Positions 1-14,400 of a stretch of DNA of 64,000 bases are shown here, piece by piece (position 1 is the first letter of the stretch; each line of letters starts with the position of its first letter). The notes below the pieces were generated by a model, which had not been told where the DNA came from, made no database searches, and saw only the letters and a list, made by a program, of their open reading frames with translations. The translations under genes and the position numbers were made by a program. The stretch comes from Liquidambar formosana (taxonomy: Eukaryota > Streptophyta > Magnoliopsida > Saxifragales > Altingiaceae): assembly GCA_039720395.1 (NCBI GenBank), contig CM077833.1:17979133-18043132 (forward strand). Direction: 5' to 3'.

Positions 1-268
1 TTAAGACCAATATGGCAATATTTTGTGTCATATTCATATTAATTTAGAAGGTGATGGGCGCTGTATTTATTGGAGTGCCATCTAGGGTTGACATGTGACA
101 AAGAGGAACGTGGATGCAATAGTGAAAGTTTCTTTCCTAGTTTAAACAACCAATACCCCTTCGAATGTTCTAGGAAGTAGTGATAAGAATGATTTGAGTA
201 TTTAACTATTAAATAAAAAGGCAAAAATAATTAAAAAGAGAAGACAAATGAAGAGTCCCAACTTTTTT

Positions 269-409
269 GGGGATTTTAGATTGATCGGGTTACTGGAAAA
301 TAATTACAAGGTGAGTATTATTTTCTACTAACTTACTAATAAATTATTACTAACTTAACTAACAATGACTAATTATTTTCCCGTAGGCCAGCCAATCTAA
401 AATTCCCCT
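269..409. mobile_element. MITE, family A copy 1 (hAT-like)
   Basis: A 141-bp element. Its left end starts GGGGATTTTAGATTG and its right end, read on the other strand, starts AGGGGAATTTTAGATTG, so the termini are inverted repeats. It is flanked by an 8-bp direct repeat ACTTTTTT at 261-268 and 410-417, the size expected for a hAT-type insertion. No coding capacity. Related copies lie near 23946 and 26558 and share the internal ACTAACTTA-type motifs and the AAAATAATTA subterminal block. Confidence 0.7.
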
Positions 410-504
410 ACTTTTTTCCTTTTGTACTTATTTACATGCTGCGTGCTGATAAAAGGGTTTATCACATTAAGTGATTTTGGGCATAGTAATTTAAGACATG
501 TATT

Positions 505-935
505 ACCAGTGGCAGGAGCCAGGGGTCTTCGGGGGCATGTGCCCTCACTAGCTCAACCAAAATATATATGTATATTTGTTTTGTTTTTGGGGATAAATTA
601 CCATTTGATAACCAATTCTTGAAATAATACCAAAAACAGGAAGGTCGTAGTTATTTTGAAGCAAATATACAAGTTAATTTGTAATAAGTTGACAAAATAT
701 CCCTTTTTTTTGGAATTAGCATTGGAAAAGGATTACCAAAACGTAATTTTTCCCAAAAAAAATAAAGACTTTCTAGAGTTTTCAGTTCCCATCTCACATA
801 ATCACAACACAGTGCTCCCATTGAAAATAACTCTTGGCTTCACCCTTGTGTATTACATAATCATATTTGCTTCATTGACATTATCATACGCGTGTAACTT
901 AGTAGTGTTTACAAAAAAAATGACCCCCATATGAT
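505..935. repeat. Probable DNA-transposon fragment
   Basis: The segment opens with AGTGGCAGGAGCCAGGGG and then text close to 'gtgccctcactagctcaacc'. From memory this resembles the left end of common plant hAT-like repeats that start CAGTGGCGGAGCCAGG. The right side stops near a 'tgaccccca' block where such repeats approach their other end, but the mirror terminus is missing. The ORFs inside are not recognisable. Low-confidence repeat call. Confidence 0.3.
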
Positions 936-1280
936 ATAGTTAAAGTTAATGGAGAATTTTGATTAGATTATATTGGATAGCAAAAAATATCAAACTCAAT
1001 CAATGTATGCAATCAAATCACATGGCATTTATGAGAAAGTTTTAGAAGTTGTACCTTTAGAAGGTTCTCTATCCAATAGAATGACACCTATCTTGGAATT
1101 TTCTTCAAAATAAAAAAAACCCGATCTTAGATCAAACTCTTCAGTTTTCGAGTTCCAATTCGTGTTCCTTGTCTGAATGGAAGACCCTTTGAAACATGAA
1201 TCTTCACGAGAGATTTAAAATCCTCATCTAGAAAATTATGTGGAATATCCTTTTTGTTAGATCAGTGATCAACTCTAGAG

Positions 1281-1665
1281 TTGACATCCCTGATGTCTCG
1301 TCTCCTATGCGGTTTAGGTGAAGAAACGATCAAACACTTGTTCATGGAATGTAAGATTACTGAAATTTTATGTTTGAGTTCCTATTGGTCTTTTCATATT
1401 TCGGCCTTCAGCCATCATAGCATGAAGGAGCGGATCTTTTTTGCTTCTAACCAACGATGTGAGTCTCAACATGAGCAAAGAACAAAACCTCAAAATTTGT
1501 GGCGATGATGATGGATTCGATTTGGGCTGGCTAAGAATAAGACGGTGTTTGAAGGGGCCATTGTTGAGTTGAAGATCCTTCTGCCCAGTACTGTCAAGGT
1601 TGCTAGCGAACATTTTGAAGTCTCTGCCATGAACAATAGATTAACTTACCACCTTAAGCATTAGC
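1281..1665 (+). pseudogene. LINE reverse-transcriptase C-terminal remnant
   Basis: The frame from 1281 reads LLCGLGEETIKHLFMECK, which matches the zinc-binding region after the reverse transcriptase of plant L1-type LINEs (pattern CxLCxxxEETxxHLFxxC). About 200 bp further on, a second frame reads GLAKNKTVFEGAIVELKI, matching the 'WKARNxxVFEG' block that normally follows. The two pieces are in different frames with stops between them, so this is a decayed fragment. No endonuclease or catalytic reverse-transcriptase domain is present nearby. Confidence 0.6.
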
Positions 1666-1669
1666 TTCC

Positions 1670-4240
1670 CCCTGTACCCCTTGGTTAAAGACTAATTTTG
1701 ATGCTACCATATGCCCCTCTTTCTCCACGAAGTGGTGGGTTGAGGCACATAAATTTCGCCCTTTTTAAGATGATTGGTGTCTCTACGAAAGCAAATCCGA
1801 TATAAGCAGGTTCACTAACACATCTCTTAGAATACAATAGTCCATCACTCATGCTTGTAAACTCAATGAATTTGCACTACTTCGAAAAGCAAAAAGCTTC
1901 GACCAAATAAATACACCACTTTTTCACCTATATGAAACTCATATGTATACGTGAAAATCATCCCATCCTCGTTTAGTTATTTGTTTGAATTTGGATGATG
2001 AAAATGGTGAAAAAAATGTAACAAATACTTCCTTAATATAACTCATTTGATTATAAAAGAAATATATATTTTATTTTTCCTCCTATAAGATAAGATGAAA
2101 AAGATAAAGATAAAGGACCACACATCCTCATACAGTTATATGTATTAGTGGGAGGGCTCGGCTATGCACCCCTACTATAACTTTTTTCTATCAACATTCT
2201 CACTTCTTTTAAAAAGAATGATCATTTAAAGGGCAAAAAAAATAAATAAATAAAATAAATAAATAAGTTTTTAGTATGAGCTCATTAAAACATCAAAGTT
2301 CATTTGTTTGGATGAAATAAAAAAAAAAAAAATCGAAAGAAAAAAAGATGAGATTTTAATGATGAGCGATGATTAATATCCATCGATCACACCAAAAGAA
2401 TTAAGGGCCAAAAAAAAAAAAAAATCCACACAATATACTCCATTTGATTGGGGGGCCGAATATAAATCACACCAGATATGTGGTTTCTCCCGAGGAGCTC
2501 ATCTTCCTCGACTACCTTAAAAACTTGAAATCACCTAGCGTGAAATACGCCGTAAAATCCGTAGAGCACGTACTCCCGAGAAGTACAAGATCTTCCCTCA
2601 CCAGGAAAAGCAACATTGGTACCCTCAAAGAATTAAATTAAAAAAAAAAAAAAAAAAAGGGCACACAGTAGGCTAAAAAGTACACACCCGCTGCCACGAT
2701 GGCCACGTCAATCTAGTACGAGGGCTCTCCCGACATTTAACATCAGTTGTTACAACATGCAAACACTGAAATGACCAAAAATGCCCTCCCCTGGACAACC
2801 CAGTGACCCACCCTCGAATCTCGTATAACCCATCCAGCCGCTTTAGAACCCTTCCCATTAATTTTGAAAAAAAAGCGCACTCTCGCCAAGTGTATTGACA
2901 AGCTCTCCTTACTTCCAAAGACATCAAATGAGTTTTAAGACATGCATCATGCTACTAGGTTAAGGATTTTACAAAAATTCTACATATTCCACTTCATTAT
3001 AAAATGTTGGATGTGATTTAATTGTACGTATAATTTATATTTTTATACATACATATACACAATGAGCTGGGTATATATTTAGATCTTTAATTTGACTAAT
3101 ATTAAGACACTGATAATGTTATTGCCCTACTTCACATCTATTAATGCTTGGAAAACCCCAACTAATGGCTTTGCCATGAAAGGGGAATCAAACTTAGGAC
3201 TTGCTTTCTGAATCATATGTATCAAGACTAACAATTTTATCTCATGGAAGTCTTATTTAAGATATTATATAAACTGGCATGAATTTTAGATTAGTTTAAT
3301 CTGGCCATTTTAGAATTAATTTTAATGGGACTTCTAGATTTGTAGAAATTCTATTAAGACTGATTTGAAAAAAAAATATATATTTAGTCTGCAAAACATT
3401 TTTGTGATTAAAATAATTTTGTGTACATCTTAATATTCTAATAGACTGGTGAGTCCAAATTCTAACTTTATGTTGTCGATAATTGTTTTACAAAATGAAC
3501 TCCTTTGCATAAATTAGGAAAATTTAGACAATTTCTAAATTGACATAGGCTATATGCCTATCACATGTAGAAAGAAGCCCTCCAGTGGAATCAACTCCAT
3601 TTTTATTTTGGGTCAAATTAGTAGGAGTTCACTCACCCACTGTAAACTTATACAAACTCGAAACAAAGACCTCTGCAAAAGAAACCTGTATCCTTACTGG
3701 GGGTAACACATGTTAACTCACTTAAATCCTTTATAACAACAACAAAAAAAAAAAAAAAAAAGAAAAAGAAAAAAGAAAAAAGGCTAATCTTCTCATCAAT
3801 GAGGAGGAACCTCATCTCGACCCCACTCATATTCGATATGTAATGTTTCACACTCAATTGAAAAAAATACAATCACATAAACATGTCACATGGATAAACA
3901 TATGAATATGTGAACACATCCATAATTACATAAATATAGAAATATAAATACATAATTAATGCTACTTAATTATCTAGACAGCCGATGAATTACAAGTGAA
4001 GGTTTCTCCTCACTAGTTAAAGGACTGACATCATCGATGTCGAGCTCATTACTTCACCATTGATCCCCTAAATAATTTCATCCCCAAAACTGAAAGGATA
4101 TAAGACTAGGGGGAGTTGGGTACATAATGTAACATTTCAACATTAGGACCATTAAAGAAATAAAAAATAAAAAAAAAAAAAAAAACCATTTCAACATCCT
4201 CTTAAGGGAAAAAGGGTATACCAATATTTTAATTTAATTT
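1670..4240. other. Gene-less AT-rich spacer
   Basis: No supported gene. It holds several A-rich tracts (about 2320, 2411, 2641, 3745 and 4167) of the kind left by retroposition or microsatellite growth. A short ORF at 2444-2641 contains a stretch vaguely like 'PEELIFLDYLKN', but it is too short and unsupported to call. Confidence 0.5.
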
Positions 4241-4249
4241 AAAATTTTA

Positions 4250-4853
4250 TTTTGAGATGGGCTGGATTGGGCTGCCTTGGAAATGTCTTCTCATTTCTTT
4301 TGGTTCTCAGGCGAATTCCTGCTTTCCTTCCTTTTTATCTCTTTTCTTACCTTTGACTCGTACTTACGCGGACGCCACCCCGCACTTAAATCCCATTCTC
4401 TCCGCTTCAGACAATTTTTCTCTCTCCTCTGTCTCTTTCTTTTCCCCCCACACCGTCGTCTTCCCGTCGCCGACGACTTCTCTTCCCGCCGGCGCCCACC
4501 TAAACACCGCCTTCCATCTCGCCGCTAAACCCCCTTCCCACTAGCCGGAAAAACCGCTTTTCCGTCACAAGTCAAAACCACTCCTCCCTTCAGTCCACGC
4601 ACCAGTCCACGGCTTGGGACCGGAAAACTACTGCGACAGTCGTTTTTTTGACGCAGGCGCAGATCTAGGGTTTGAGAGAGCGAGAGGGCAGGTTTAGGTT
4701 TGAATGACGTGAGAGAGAGAGGGGGGTTGGTGGGAGTAGATGTGAAGGTTGATGGTCGTGTACGGAAGAGGAAGTGGTGGTATATGATGAGCGGAAGACC
4801 TGTGAGGGGTGGCAGAGGGTGGTGGTGCTGTTACGGTCAATCTCTCACATGGA
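4250..4853 (+). promoter_or_regulatory. Core promoter and 5' leader region of the PRAF gene
   Basis: Base composition changes sharply here from AT-rich spacer to a pyrimidine-rich and then GC-richer stretch (about 4280-4700), typical of a plant 5'UTR/promoter junction. It lies directly before the ATG at 4854. No clean TATA box can be fixed, so the transcription start is not assigned. The ORFs at 4257-4544 are low-complexity readings of this leader. Confidence 0.45.
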
Positions 4854-5752
4854 ATGGCAGATCTTGTTAGCTACGGGAATGCCGACCGTGACATTGAGCA
4901 GGTCCTTCTTTTTCTCCTCTATCATACACATATGTATATATGTATGTATGTATGTATGTATATGTTCGAATATTTGCTTTTGTGAAACTTGCTGTAAAAA
5001 TGGGGATCTTTTTTGGGCTGATTTTTCTCGAATTTACACGGTCAAATTTAGGAATTCTGTACATCTGCTGATAAAACTATAGGATGACAGCTTGTCAGAT
5101 TTATGGGTTTTTATGGACCCTCTCGTGGACTTAACTGTTGGTGTTGTGATCTTAATAATTTTTAAAAATCGAAGAGTACGGGGTCCGGGGGATGTTTTGT
5201 TGGAACAAATTTGGTAATTCTCTGGTAGCATTTGAAGAGCATAGAGAAACCCTTTGTGCCCATGCGCATGTGTAATAGACATATATATAAGTTCTGAAGT
5301 GGTGTGTTGAAGCAAAGTCCTGAGGAAATATGGAAGATTGAATCATTTGAGGAATATGTGGGAAAAGTTGGTATATTGGAGGAACTACTTGTATCTATAA
5401 TAATCGACGCTACTGGAAATTTACTTTGGGTATATGGGGATGTGTACTGTAATGTACTTTTTATAACATACATTTCATGAAGATTTCTGTGTCTTTGTGC
5501 GTATTAATGTGCCCCTGGCCAGGATTTGACCTGCTAATCCAATGTTTTTAATCTTGTGTAGAATTTACATTTCATGTTTCCATTGCTTTGGCATATTTGT
5601 CACCAGGGCACTTTTATCCGACATCTTCTTTAATCTGGTGCTAGTAGAGTGACATGTGAGAAGTGTGTGCATTATTTAAATTTATGATACGGAGTGTATA
5701 TATATATATAAATAAATTTAATTTGAGCTTATAATTTAAGTAATATGAATTC

Positions 5753-5810
<58 letters not shown>

Positions 5811-8800
5811 AGATGTAGAAATGGATAGAGAGAGGGGGAGGTAGTTATGGCTAAGAAATTGAGGTTAGTTATTATTGGAATTACTTTTACATTATTACCC
5901 CTAAAAAAAATTTGTTATACGGGATTGTTCTGGAAAAATATGACGAAATTGGTTGTGAAATCACCCATTAAAGTAGGAAGGTGGCTCCAGTGGTATAAAT
6001 AAATTTTTTTACTGCATGTCAATGTGAGCCACGGGCTGATGCAAAAAATTGATGTATTTTAGGTCTCTTTAGAAAATTTTGGCTATGACATGGGATGAAG
6101 AGTTTGTGAGGGCTCCATGCTGAGGTTGTGGAGATATGTCACATCTTTTATCAGCAATAATCTATAATATTGATTGCTTACTTTGGCATAAGGGGATGTA
6201 TACTACGTAACTACAACGCACTCTTTGCATGATCTATATCGCAAAATTTTGGTGGCATTGCACATATCAATTTGACTTCGACCTGCTAATCAGTTGTGTT
6301 TAACCTTGTAGTAAAGTGCATTTTTGCGATCTATGTTACACTGATCCTTCATTTCACCATGGATTATCCGTGTCAACATGACATGAAATGGTAGGGTACT
6401 CCTACTGGACACTTGAAAATAGTTGAAATTTTTTTGAAGCCTGATGAATCCAACACCTAGACCCATACCTATACCCCACACCCTGTACCCAAGTCCATGT
6501 AACGTAGTTTGCGATTTTACTTATTTTTGCACGCATTAAAAGGTTTTCTTTAACGAGTAATATAGAACATGTAAATTGATTCTTGCTCAAATGGGTTTCA
6601 AATGAAGAATAATAAATTTAGCAACTTAGGGAATGTTTTCGTAAATCCCTTTTTCTTTGGGTTGGTTTTTCTTTGGTTGTTTATACACATCCCTTATTAG
6701 AATATTTGGAATGTTGTAACTTGGTGTGAGATCCTGTTACCTATGTATGCTCCATGTGTACCAGCTAAAGGCCTCTATAATTAATGAAATTTTAATATTT
6801 ACTTATAAAAAATAAAAAATAAAGCAATCTTACAGCTATGCATGTAGAGGAATTTTTTTAGCTCATAAGTAGGTTTCCCTTAGAATTTGGTTCAAACATC
6901 AGATAGTTGGCTATAATTTTGTGTGTAATGGCAGTTTCAAAGTATTACCAAAATAAGGTACCAAAATAGTATAATTTTCTTTTATATTTATGTTTATATT
7001 TTTACATGTCAAAGTGATGAATTTGTAGTCATTTGCGTCTTATGATCATAGCCATATAATTTTCTATAAATGTTTATGTGAAGTGATCTGCATTATTTTA
7101 TAACAATTAATGTTTAGCGGAGGACAAAAAATGTACATAGGTTTAGTTTAGTTGGCAAAGCGTGCACCCCATACTTAGAAGATTTTTTTTTTTTTTGGTC
7201 GATCTCATTTATAAATGGTTGAGTGGATACTTTCATGTTCCCTAACAAACACCTTTTTTTTTTTTTTGGCGGTTCCCGTTAAAATTTTAAAGACATCTTG
7301 TGTTGCCTTTTCTACTCCTGATATATTTCATTTTCTATACTGTGTGCCCATGTTTTCTTCCTTTTTGTTGCAAATGACCTTTGTACCTTTTGCAGGCATT
7401 AATTGCTCTGAAGAAAGGTGCACAACTGCTTAAATATGGTCGTAAGGGAAAGCCTAAGTTTTGTCCGTTTAGACTATCGAATGTAAGTTTCATACTCAAG
7501 TTTTTCTTTGGCAGTGGTGCTCTATGATTTTAGGTCTATATGGCTGATATAGCAATCTTGCCCAAAGATTTTAGGTCTATATGGCTGATATAGCAATCTT
7601 GCCCAAACTTTTTTTTTTTTCCTCTGTCAGTGTGACAGTTGGTAAATAAAATCTTGATTCCTGAAATTTTGTTTTTGCAGAATAACACGCATCACTCTTT
7701 TATTTATAATTTCTGTTTGGTACTATTGGGTGGATGAATTCTATTTTATTTTATGCTTTGGCCATGATCTTCACTTTGAAAATAGAGATTCTCTTGGTAA
7801 AGTTATCATGTAAGAGTTTTATGTTATTTTCTGATCTGCACAAAACTTGTGTATCTATTTATGATGACTAATTTAAGTTTCAAATTTAAGTGTGTTTTTG
7901 TTTTAATGTCATTCTTTTGGTAAGAAATTGAGTCTGTGGTAGGTGGTTGAGAAGATAAAGTTGGGTGGGGGGAATACCTCTGGGTAACTAGTATGAGTTT
8001 AAGAAAGCTAACATAGTAGTAAATTCAGCCAACACATACTACTCATTAATTGGACAAAAGTTGCAATGTTAATGAAAAATAAAGTCTCCACTTCAACTTC
8101 TCATAACTTTATTATATAACTCAGTCAGCCATGTAAAATCATGAATTGAGTCCCATTCTGTATATTCAAAATTCCCCCCCAATCTAAAGGTAACTTTTGA
8201 AAGATTATATTATAGAGTACCATGATCTAAGTTATATCCATAATAGAAATAGGAAATTAAACATAGATTGGTAACAATTTTGTAAACTGATTAACTTTTT
8301 GGATAATTTCTAAAGTCTAAAGTCTAAACCTATGTGAATTCAACTTTTAAGCATTATTATTGTAGAAACAACTCCAAATGCTATTAAAGTTACACAACTA
8401 TGATATAAATCAGAAATTAGACAGTCTGTTTGTGTTTGGCCTATGGTATATATGGTGTATTGTAAGTGTGAGATGATGCATTGCAACCTATCCCCCAGTT
8501 TTACTGGTATGGGTTGATTGGAAGTTTTGATTGAAGATTAGCTGCATCTAAGATTCTATATTAATTGTGACTTATGAGCATAGAGGCTAGGCTACTAATG
8601 TATTTGGACAGTCCATCATTTCATAATAGAGCCATCACCTCCTAGCTTCCTCCCTTGTGAAATCTTGATGGGGCTATAACTCATGCTTTGGTATTATAAG
8701 GTAATAACATAGAAGCTAGCATTTTGGGTCCACTTTAGGCTATCCCTCTCTTGGCACTTCTGCCAGTTTGCAGCTTTTCGCCAATTGAGTATCGTTATAG

Positions 8801-11410
8801 TGTCTTATTCCAACTGTTTGAGGTTGATGACATAAATCTGTTCTGGCATAAGTGTTTGTCCTGTCCAGTTTTGTTGCTGCGGGTAATTGGGAAAACAAAA
8901 AAACTTATTAAAAATTTCAGCCTTGACTAAAAATTTTATTTCAAGGGATATGATTTAAGCAGTTTGCAGGTTGCCCATACAGATTTTAAATTGATTTAAA
9001 TTTTTGTCAGTCTCATGTGTATTGGAATTTCATGTTAGGCCTGCGTATGGGTGAAGATATATTATGCTTATCTATGCCTAGATGCATGTTGTCAAGTGTT
9101 ATATTGCAATCATAGTAATGTAAATGACAACAAAGAGCACCAAGTTTATGTGGTTCAGAAAGTTGCCTACATCCACAGAGGAAAGGAAAAAAAAAAAAAA
9201 GGGAAAGGAACTCTACTTTCTGCCACCAAACTCCACAGAGCATGAATCAACCCTAAACCTACCCTAAAAATACAATATCTATACCCAGAAAAGAAAAATC
9301 ACCTTGAGGGGCACTGGTCCCCAACCCCCCACATTGGGCCTGTGGGTAGCTTGGTAAGGCCTTTCCTCCAGGCTTCGAGCAGTGGGCTACGTGCCTAGAC
9401 CCTCAACCCTCTGGAAACGGCCCCCCTTTGCAGTGCCTCTTGGATTCTGGTAACGATAGAATGCAAGACATCTTACAACATTGAGGAGGCATTAGTTTTA
9501 GCTGTTTCGTTAATTTTGGTTGGCCTTGCTTAAATGTTTGCCCCAGGTTCTCTCAGTTTAAGTGCCAATAAGCTCTTCAATTTTGTAGCATAATTACTGG
9601 AGAAATACTACATTTATTTTTTTGGTCTTTGACCCAGTGTATCCCCAAAGCTGACAACCAAGGGACTAATCATTGTCGCGATAGGAGGGCAACAGTAAAT
9701 CGCTGGCCTAGGGATTTTTTCCTAAGTGATGGGACTCGAACTCAGGATCTTTCACCTCCACTCGAGACAGTCACTTTGGGGCCAAGTGCCCAACCACTAG
9801 ACGAACCCACTGGGTTAGAGATACTACATTTTATTATTGATAAATATTGGATTAAAATAAAGACATTGCTATAATTCCTACATATGCTTGTTCATGTATC
9901 ACTTCCAATTGTTACTTCTGTACCTTTTTACTCAGTTCATATATCTCGTAAGTCAGAAGGCTTGTTTATGTTTCTTATAATTATTAGTTACTGTTCTTGC
10001 ATCTAAAAATCACAGGATGAATCATCTTTGATCTGGATTTCAAGTAGCAGTGAAAGAAGTTTGAAGTTAGCTTCTGTCTCAAGAATCATTCCTGGACAAA
10101 GAACTGTGAGATTTTATATATTCTTATATGATGTCATTCTAATTCTTTATTTTGGTGTATTAGTTGCACTTGGCAATCCTTGCACTTTCATCTTCCAACT
10201 ACATTTATTCCAAATTTTTTTCCCATGTACTACCAGGCTGTCTTTCAACGATATCTGCGTCCTGATAAGGACTACTTGTCTTTTTCTCTTATATACAACA
10301 ACGGAAAAAGATCTCTCGATCTGGTTGGTGATGAAATTTCAAGTTCTGTTCATAATTATGTGATTTGTGTGTTTTTTTTTTTTTAAATTTTTATTTCTCT
10401 GTCTCCTACTTGAAATATTATTTTTTTAATGATAACTTAATGAAATAAATGTAATTTATTATTCTTTTTTAGATTTGCAAGGACAAAGTTGAGGCAGAGG
10501 TGTGGATTGCAGGCCTCAAAGCATTAATATCCTCTGGTCAAGGTGGGCGCTCAAAAATTGATGGATGGAGTGAAGGAGGCCTCTACTTGGATGTAACTTT
10601 ACCTACCTAGAACTTCTTGTGGTTAATTTTTTATTTTAGGATCTTATCTTGTTTCTGGCAGTATACTTTCCTTCACAGACGCAATAATACTTTTCTTATT
10701 TTACTAGTGCTAACCAAGAAGTTTTTGAATGTCAATATTTCTTGATATATTTATTCTTGGGTTTGATGCTATAGGCATTCAACGTTTGGCAATGTGATGA
10801 CCAATTTACCTATGACATCATTTTGTTTTTTAATTCTATCTTACACTTCTCAATCTGGAAGAATCGGAGCCTACAACCCACTGTCCTGTTCAACCTTTCC
10901 CTGAAATAATATTTTCATCTTTACATGTTATTATAAAGTATCCGTAATTTTAGAGAGAAATTGTGCAGATCATGGATAATGAAATAATTGCTGACATATG
11001 CATCAATTCCATTAGGCCTTTAGGCCTTATGTGCTGATGGTATAGTTTGAAATAGATTGGAGTTGAATTTAAATCATAGCTATATCTTCTTCTACATATA
11101 TGTATATGTGTGTGTAATGAAACTGAGTGGTTGTGAGGGGATTTCATTCTCACAAGTTGTGCTATTTAGTTGCTAACTCGCTATTGTTTATTTTAGTCAT
11201 TATAGTTTTTCAACAAAATATATAGGGATAAGGTACCTTTGTAATTCTAATTTATTTTTTACTTTTATGAGTAGAAGATTTATTGAGTTCCCAACTTTCA
11301 ATTTTGTTTAAGGTAATGTTCCTGCTATCCAAACTAAAAGAAAATCATGTTGTTAAAAGTCAATAGATTTCATATTCGAGTTCCCATTTCAAAGTGAAAA
11401 TCCCCATTTG

Positions 11411-11442
<32 letters not shown>

Positions 11443-14400
11443 TCTTTTTTAAAAATTCTGACACATAACAATTTAATTCAGGATAGCAGAGATTTGACAT
11501 CAAATAGCCCAAGTGACAGTTCCACCAGTGCTCCACGAGATATTAGCTCTCCGGAGGTTTCTGTCAGTTTCAACACGAATTCATCTCCAAAGAGTTATCG
11601 GCCTGAGAATTCTGTGCATTCTGAAAGGTCACATGTAGCATTAGACCACACAAATATGCAAGTGAAGGGATCTGGTTCAGATGCTTTTCGAGTTAGTGTT
11701 TCTAGTGCCCCCAGCACCTCTAGTCATGGTTCTGCACCCGATGATTGTGATGCTTTAGGTGATGTATATATATGGGGTGAGGTTATATCTGATAATTTTG
11801 TCAAGGTCGGGGCTGATAAAAATGCTAATCTTTTGAGCACGAGAGCAGATGTGCTTCTTCCTAGGCCATTAGAGTCTAATGTAGTTTTGGATGTAAATCA
11901 TATTGCCTGTGGGGTCAGACATGCTGCTTTAGTCACAAGGCAAGGTGAAGTTTTCACATGGGGTGAGGAATCTGGAGGACGGCTTGGCCATGGTGTTGGT
12001 AGGGATGTTATTCAACCTCGTCTGGTTGAATCTTTAGTAGTTTGTAATGTTGACTTTGTTGCTTGTGGAGAGTTCCACACTTGTGCTGTCACTATGGCTG
12101 GTGAACTTTATACATGGGGTGATGGCACACATAATGCTGGACTTCTTGGTCATGGTACTGATGTCAGTCACTGGATACCCAAGAGAATTTCAGGTCCTCT
12201 TGAGGGACTTCAAGTTGCTTCGGTAACTTGTGGTCCATGGCACACTGCCTTGGTAACATCAACAGGGCAGCTTTTTACATTTGGTGATGGGACATTTGGT
12301 GTCTTGGGCCATGGAGACAGGGAGAATATTTTATATCCAAAAGAAGTAGAATCTCTATCAGGGTTGAGGACAATTGCTGTTGCATGTGGGGTGTGGCATA
12401 CAGCTGCTGTGGTGGAGGTTATTGCAACACAGTCTAGTGCAAGCGTTTCAGTCAGGAAAATTGTTTACTTGGGGCGATGGAGATAAGAATCGTCTTGGAC
12501 ATGGAGACAAGGAACCTCGGCTGAAACCCACTTGTGTGCCAGCGCTCATTGATTACAATTTTCACAAAATTGCTTGTGGGCATAGTTTAACTGTTGGCTT
12601 GACCACATCAGGAAATGTTTTCACGATGGGAAGTACCGTTTATGGCCAGCTTGGTAATCCTCATTCTGATGGAAAGCTGCCTTGCTTGGTAGAAGACAAG
12701 CTTGTTGGGGAATCTGTGGAAGAGATTGCGTGTGGTGCATATCATGTGGCAGTCTTAACCTCCAGGAACGAGGTTTATACATGGGGTAAGGGAGCTAATG
12801 GGAGGTTGGGCCATGGAGAGATTGAAGATCGAAAAATACCAACTCTAGTTGAAGCTTTGAAGGATAGACATGTTAAATATATTGCTTGTGGTTCAAACTA
12901 CACAGCAGCTATATGTCTTCATAAATGGGTTTCTGGTGCTGAGCAGTCTCAATGTTCAGCTTGTAGACAGGCTTTTGGGTTCACCCGAAAGAGGCACAAC
13001 TGCTACAATTGTGGACTTGTACACTGCCACTCATGTAGTTCCAGAAAAGCGTTAAGAGCAGCATTGGCTCCTAATCCCAACAAAGCCTATCGTGTGTGTG
13101 ACTCCTGTTATGCTAAGCTGAACAAGGTGTCAGAAGCTGGTGGTAATAGCAGGAAGAATGTGATACCCCGCCTTTCAGGTGAAAACAAAGATAGGTTAGA
13201 CAAGGCTGAGATAAGATTTTCCAAGTCAGTGGCTTCTAATCTGGATTTGATTAAACAATTAGATAGCAAAGCAGCCAAACAAGGAAAGAGGGCTGATGCA
13301 GTTCTCACTGGTTCGCTCCTCTCAAGCACCTTCTTTGTTGCAACTAAAGATGTTGTGTTGTCTAGTGCTGTTGATCTGCGGCGAACTATTCCAAAGCCAG
13401 TTCTTACACCATCAGGAGTGAGTTCTAGGTCTGTGTCACCTTTTTCAAGGAAACCAAGCCCCCCACGTTCTGCTACACCTGTTCCTACAACCTCAGGGCT
13501 TTCTTTTCTCCAAAAGTATCACGGATAGTTTGAGGAAAACAAATGAACTTTTGAATCAAGAAGTGCATAAGTTACGTGCACAGGTAATCAACTCTAGTTC
13601 CTCGCTTCCTCATAAGTATATACATGCATGCATAATATATTGGGGTATATCTTTTTCATATTGAACTAAACTCCTTATATTATGATCATGATTTTGGTTT
13701 AGGTTGAAAGCCTGAAGCAGCGATGTGAATTTCAAGAATTAGAGCTTCAAAAATCAGCGAAGAAAGCTCAAGAAGCTACAGCACTGGCTGCAGAGGAATC
13801 TACTAAATCTAAAGCTGCAAAAGAAGTTATAAAGTCCCTTACAGCACAGGTTATTTTCTGGTTTATGTATTCCCCTTCCTTGTTTACCCTGTGACTGATC
13901 TTCATGATAATCAGCTCCTGGACATTTTATTATTCATGACGTTTGTAAGTAGTTACACACCTTTTATATAGCTGTCCTGTATACAGTGCGATTTGACGAA
14001 ACTGAATGCATTTTTTTTTTTTTGGGGGTTGGGGGTTCAATTTAATTAACCAAATAGTTTAGTGTCTTCATAACTGTCCATGGAATAGAAATATTATAGC
14101 GGTTTGAGAAATTTTTTAAGTTATTGTCGTCTTTACTTTTTCTAACATTCAAATTTTAGTTATAATTTTATAATTTTATTTATTTACTTTTTTTTTGGAG
14201 GGGGGGGGTAAATAGTTGTAAAATTTTGAATTAAGATTCAAGTTCTCTTCTGAAACCTTCAGTCTTCATTTCCGAGTCATTGTTAATTCCTTTCCTTTCT
14301 TCACCAAAGTAGCTTGTTCTGGACTGTGAATTTCTTGTTTTTGTTTGTACTGAGGATGCTATATTGATTATTCCTTGTTTGCTAACCCAGATCAAAGATA

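Noticed and set aside
2444..2641. Possible NAC-like domain remnant (PEELIFLDYLKN and a PEKYKIFPHQ-type reading in another frame)
   Set aside because: Too short, needs frame changes, and lacks the diagnostic NAC motifs.
9120..9480. Text like 'atgtggttcagaaagttgcctacatccacagagg' in PRAF intron 2
   Set aside because: It recalls a common plant repeat, but I could not find termini or a target duplication, so no element is called.
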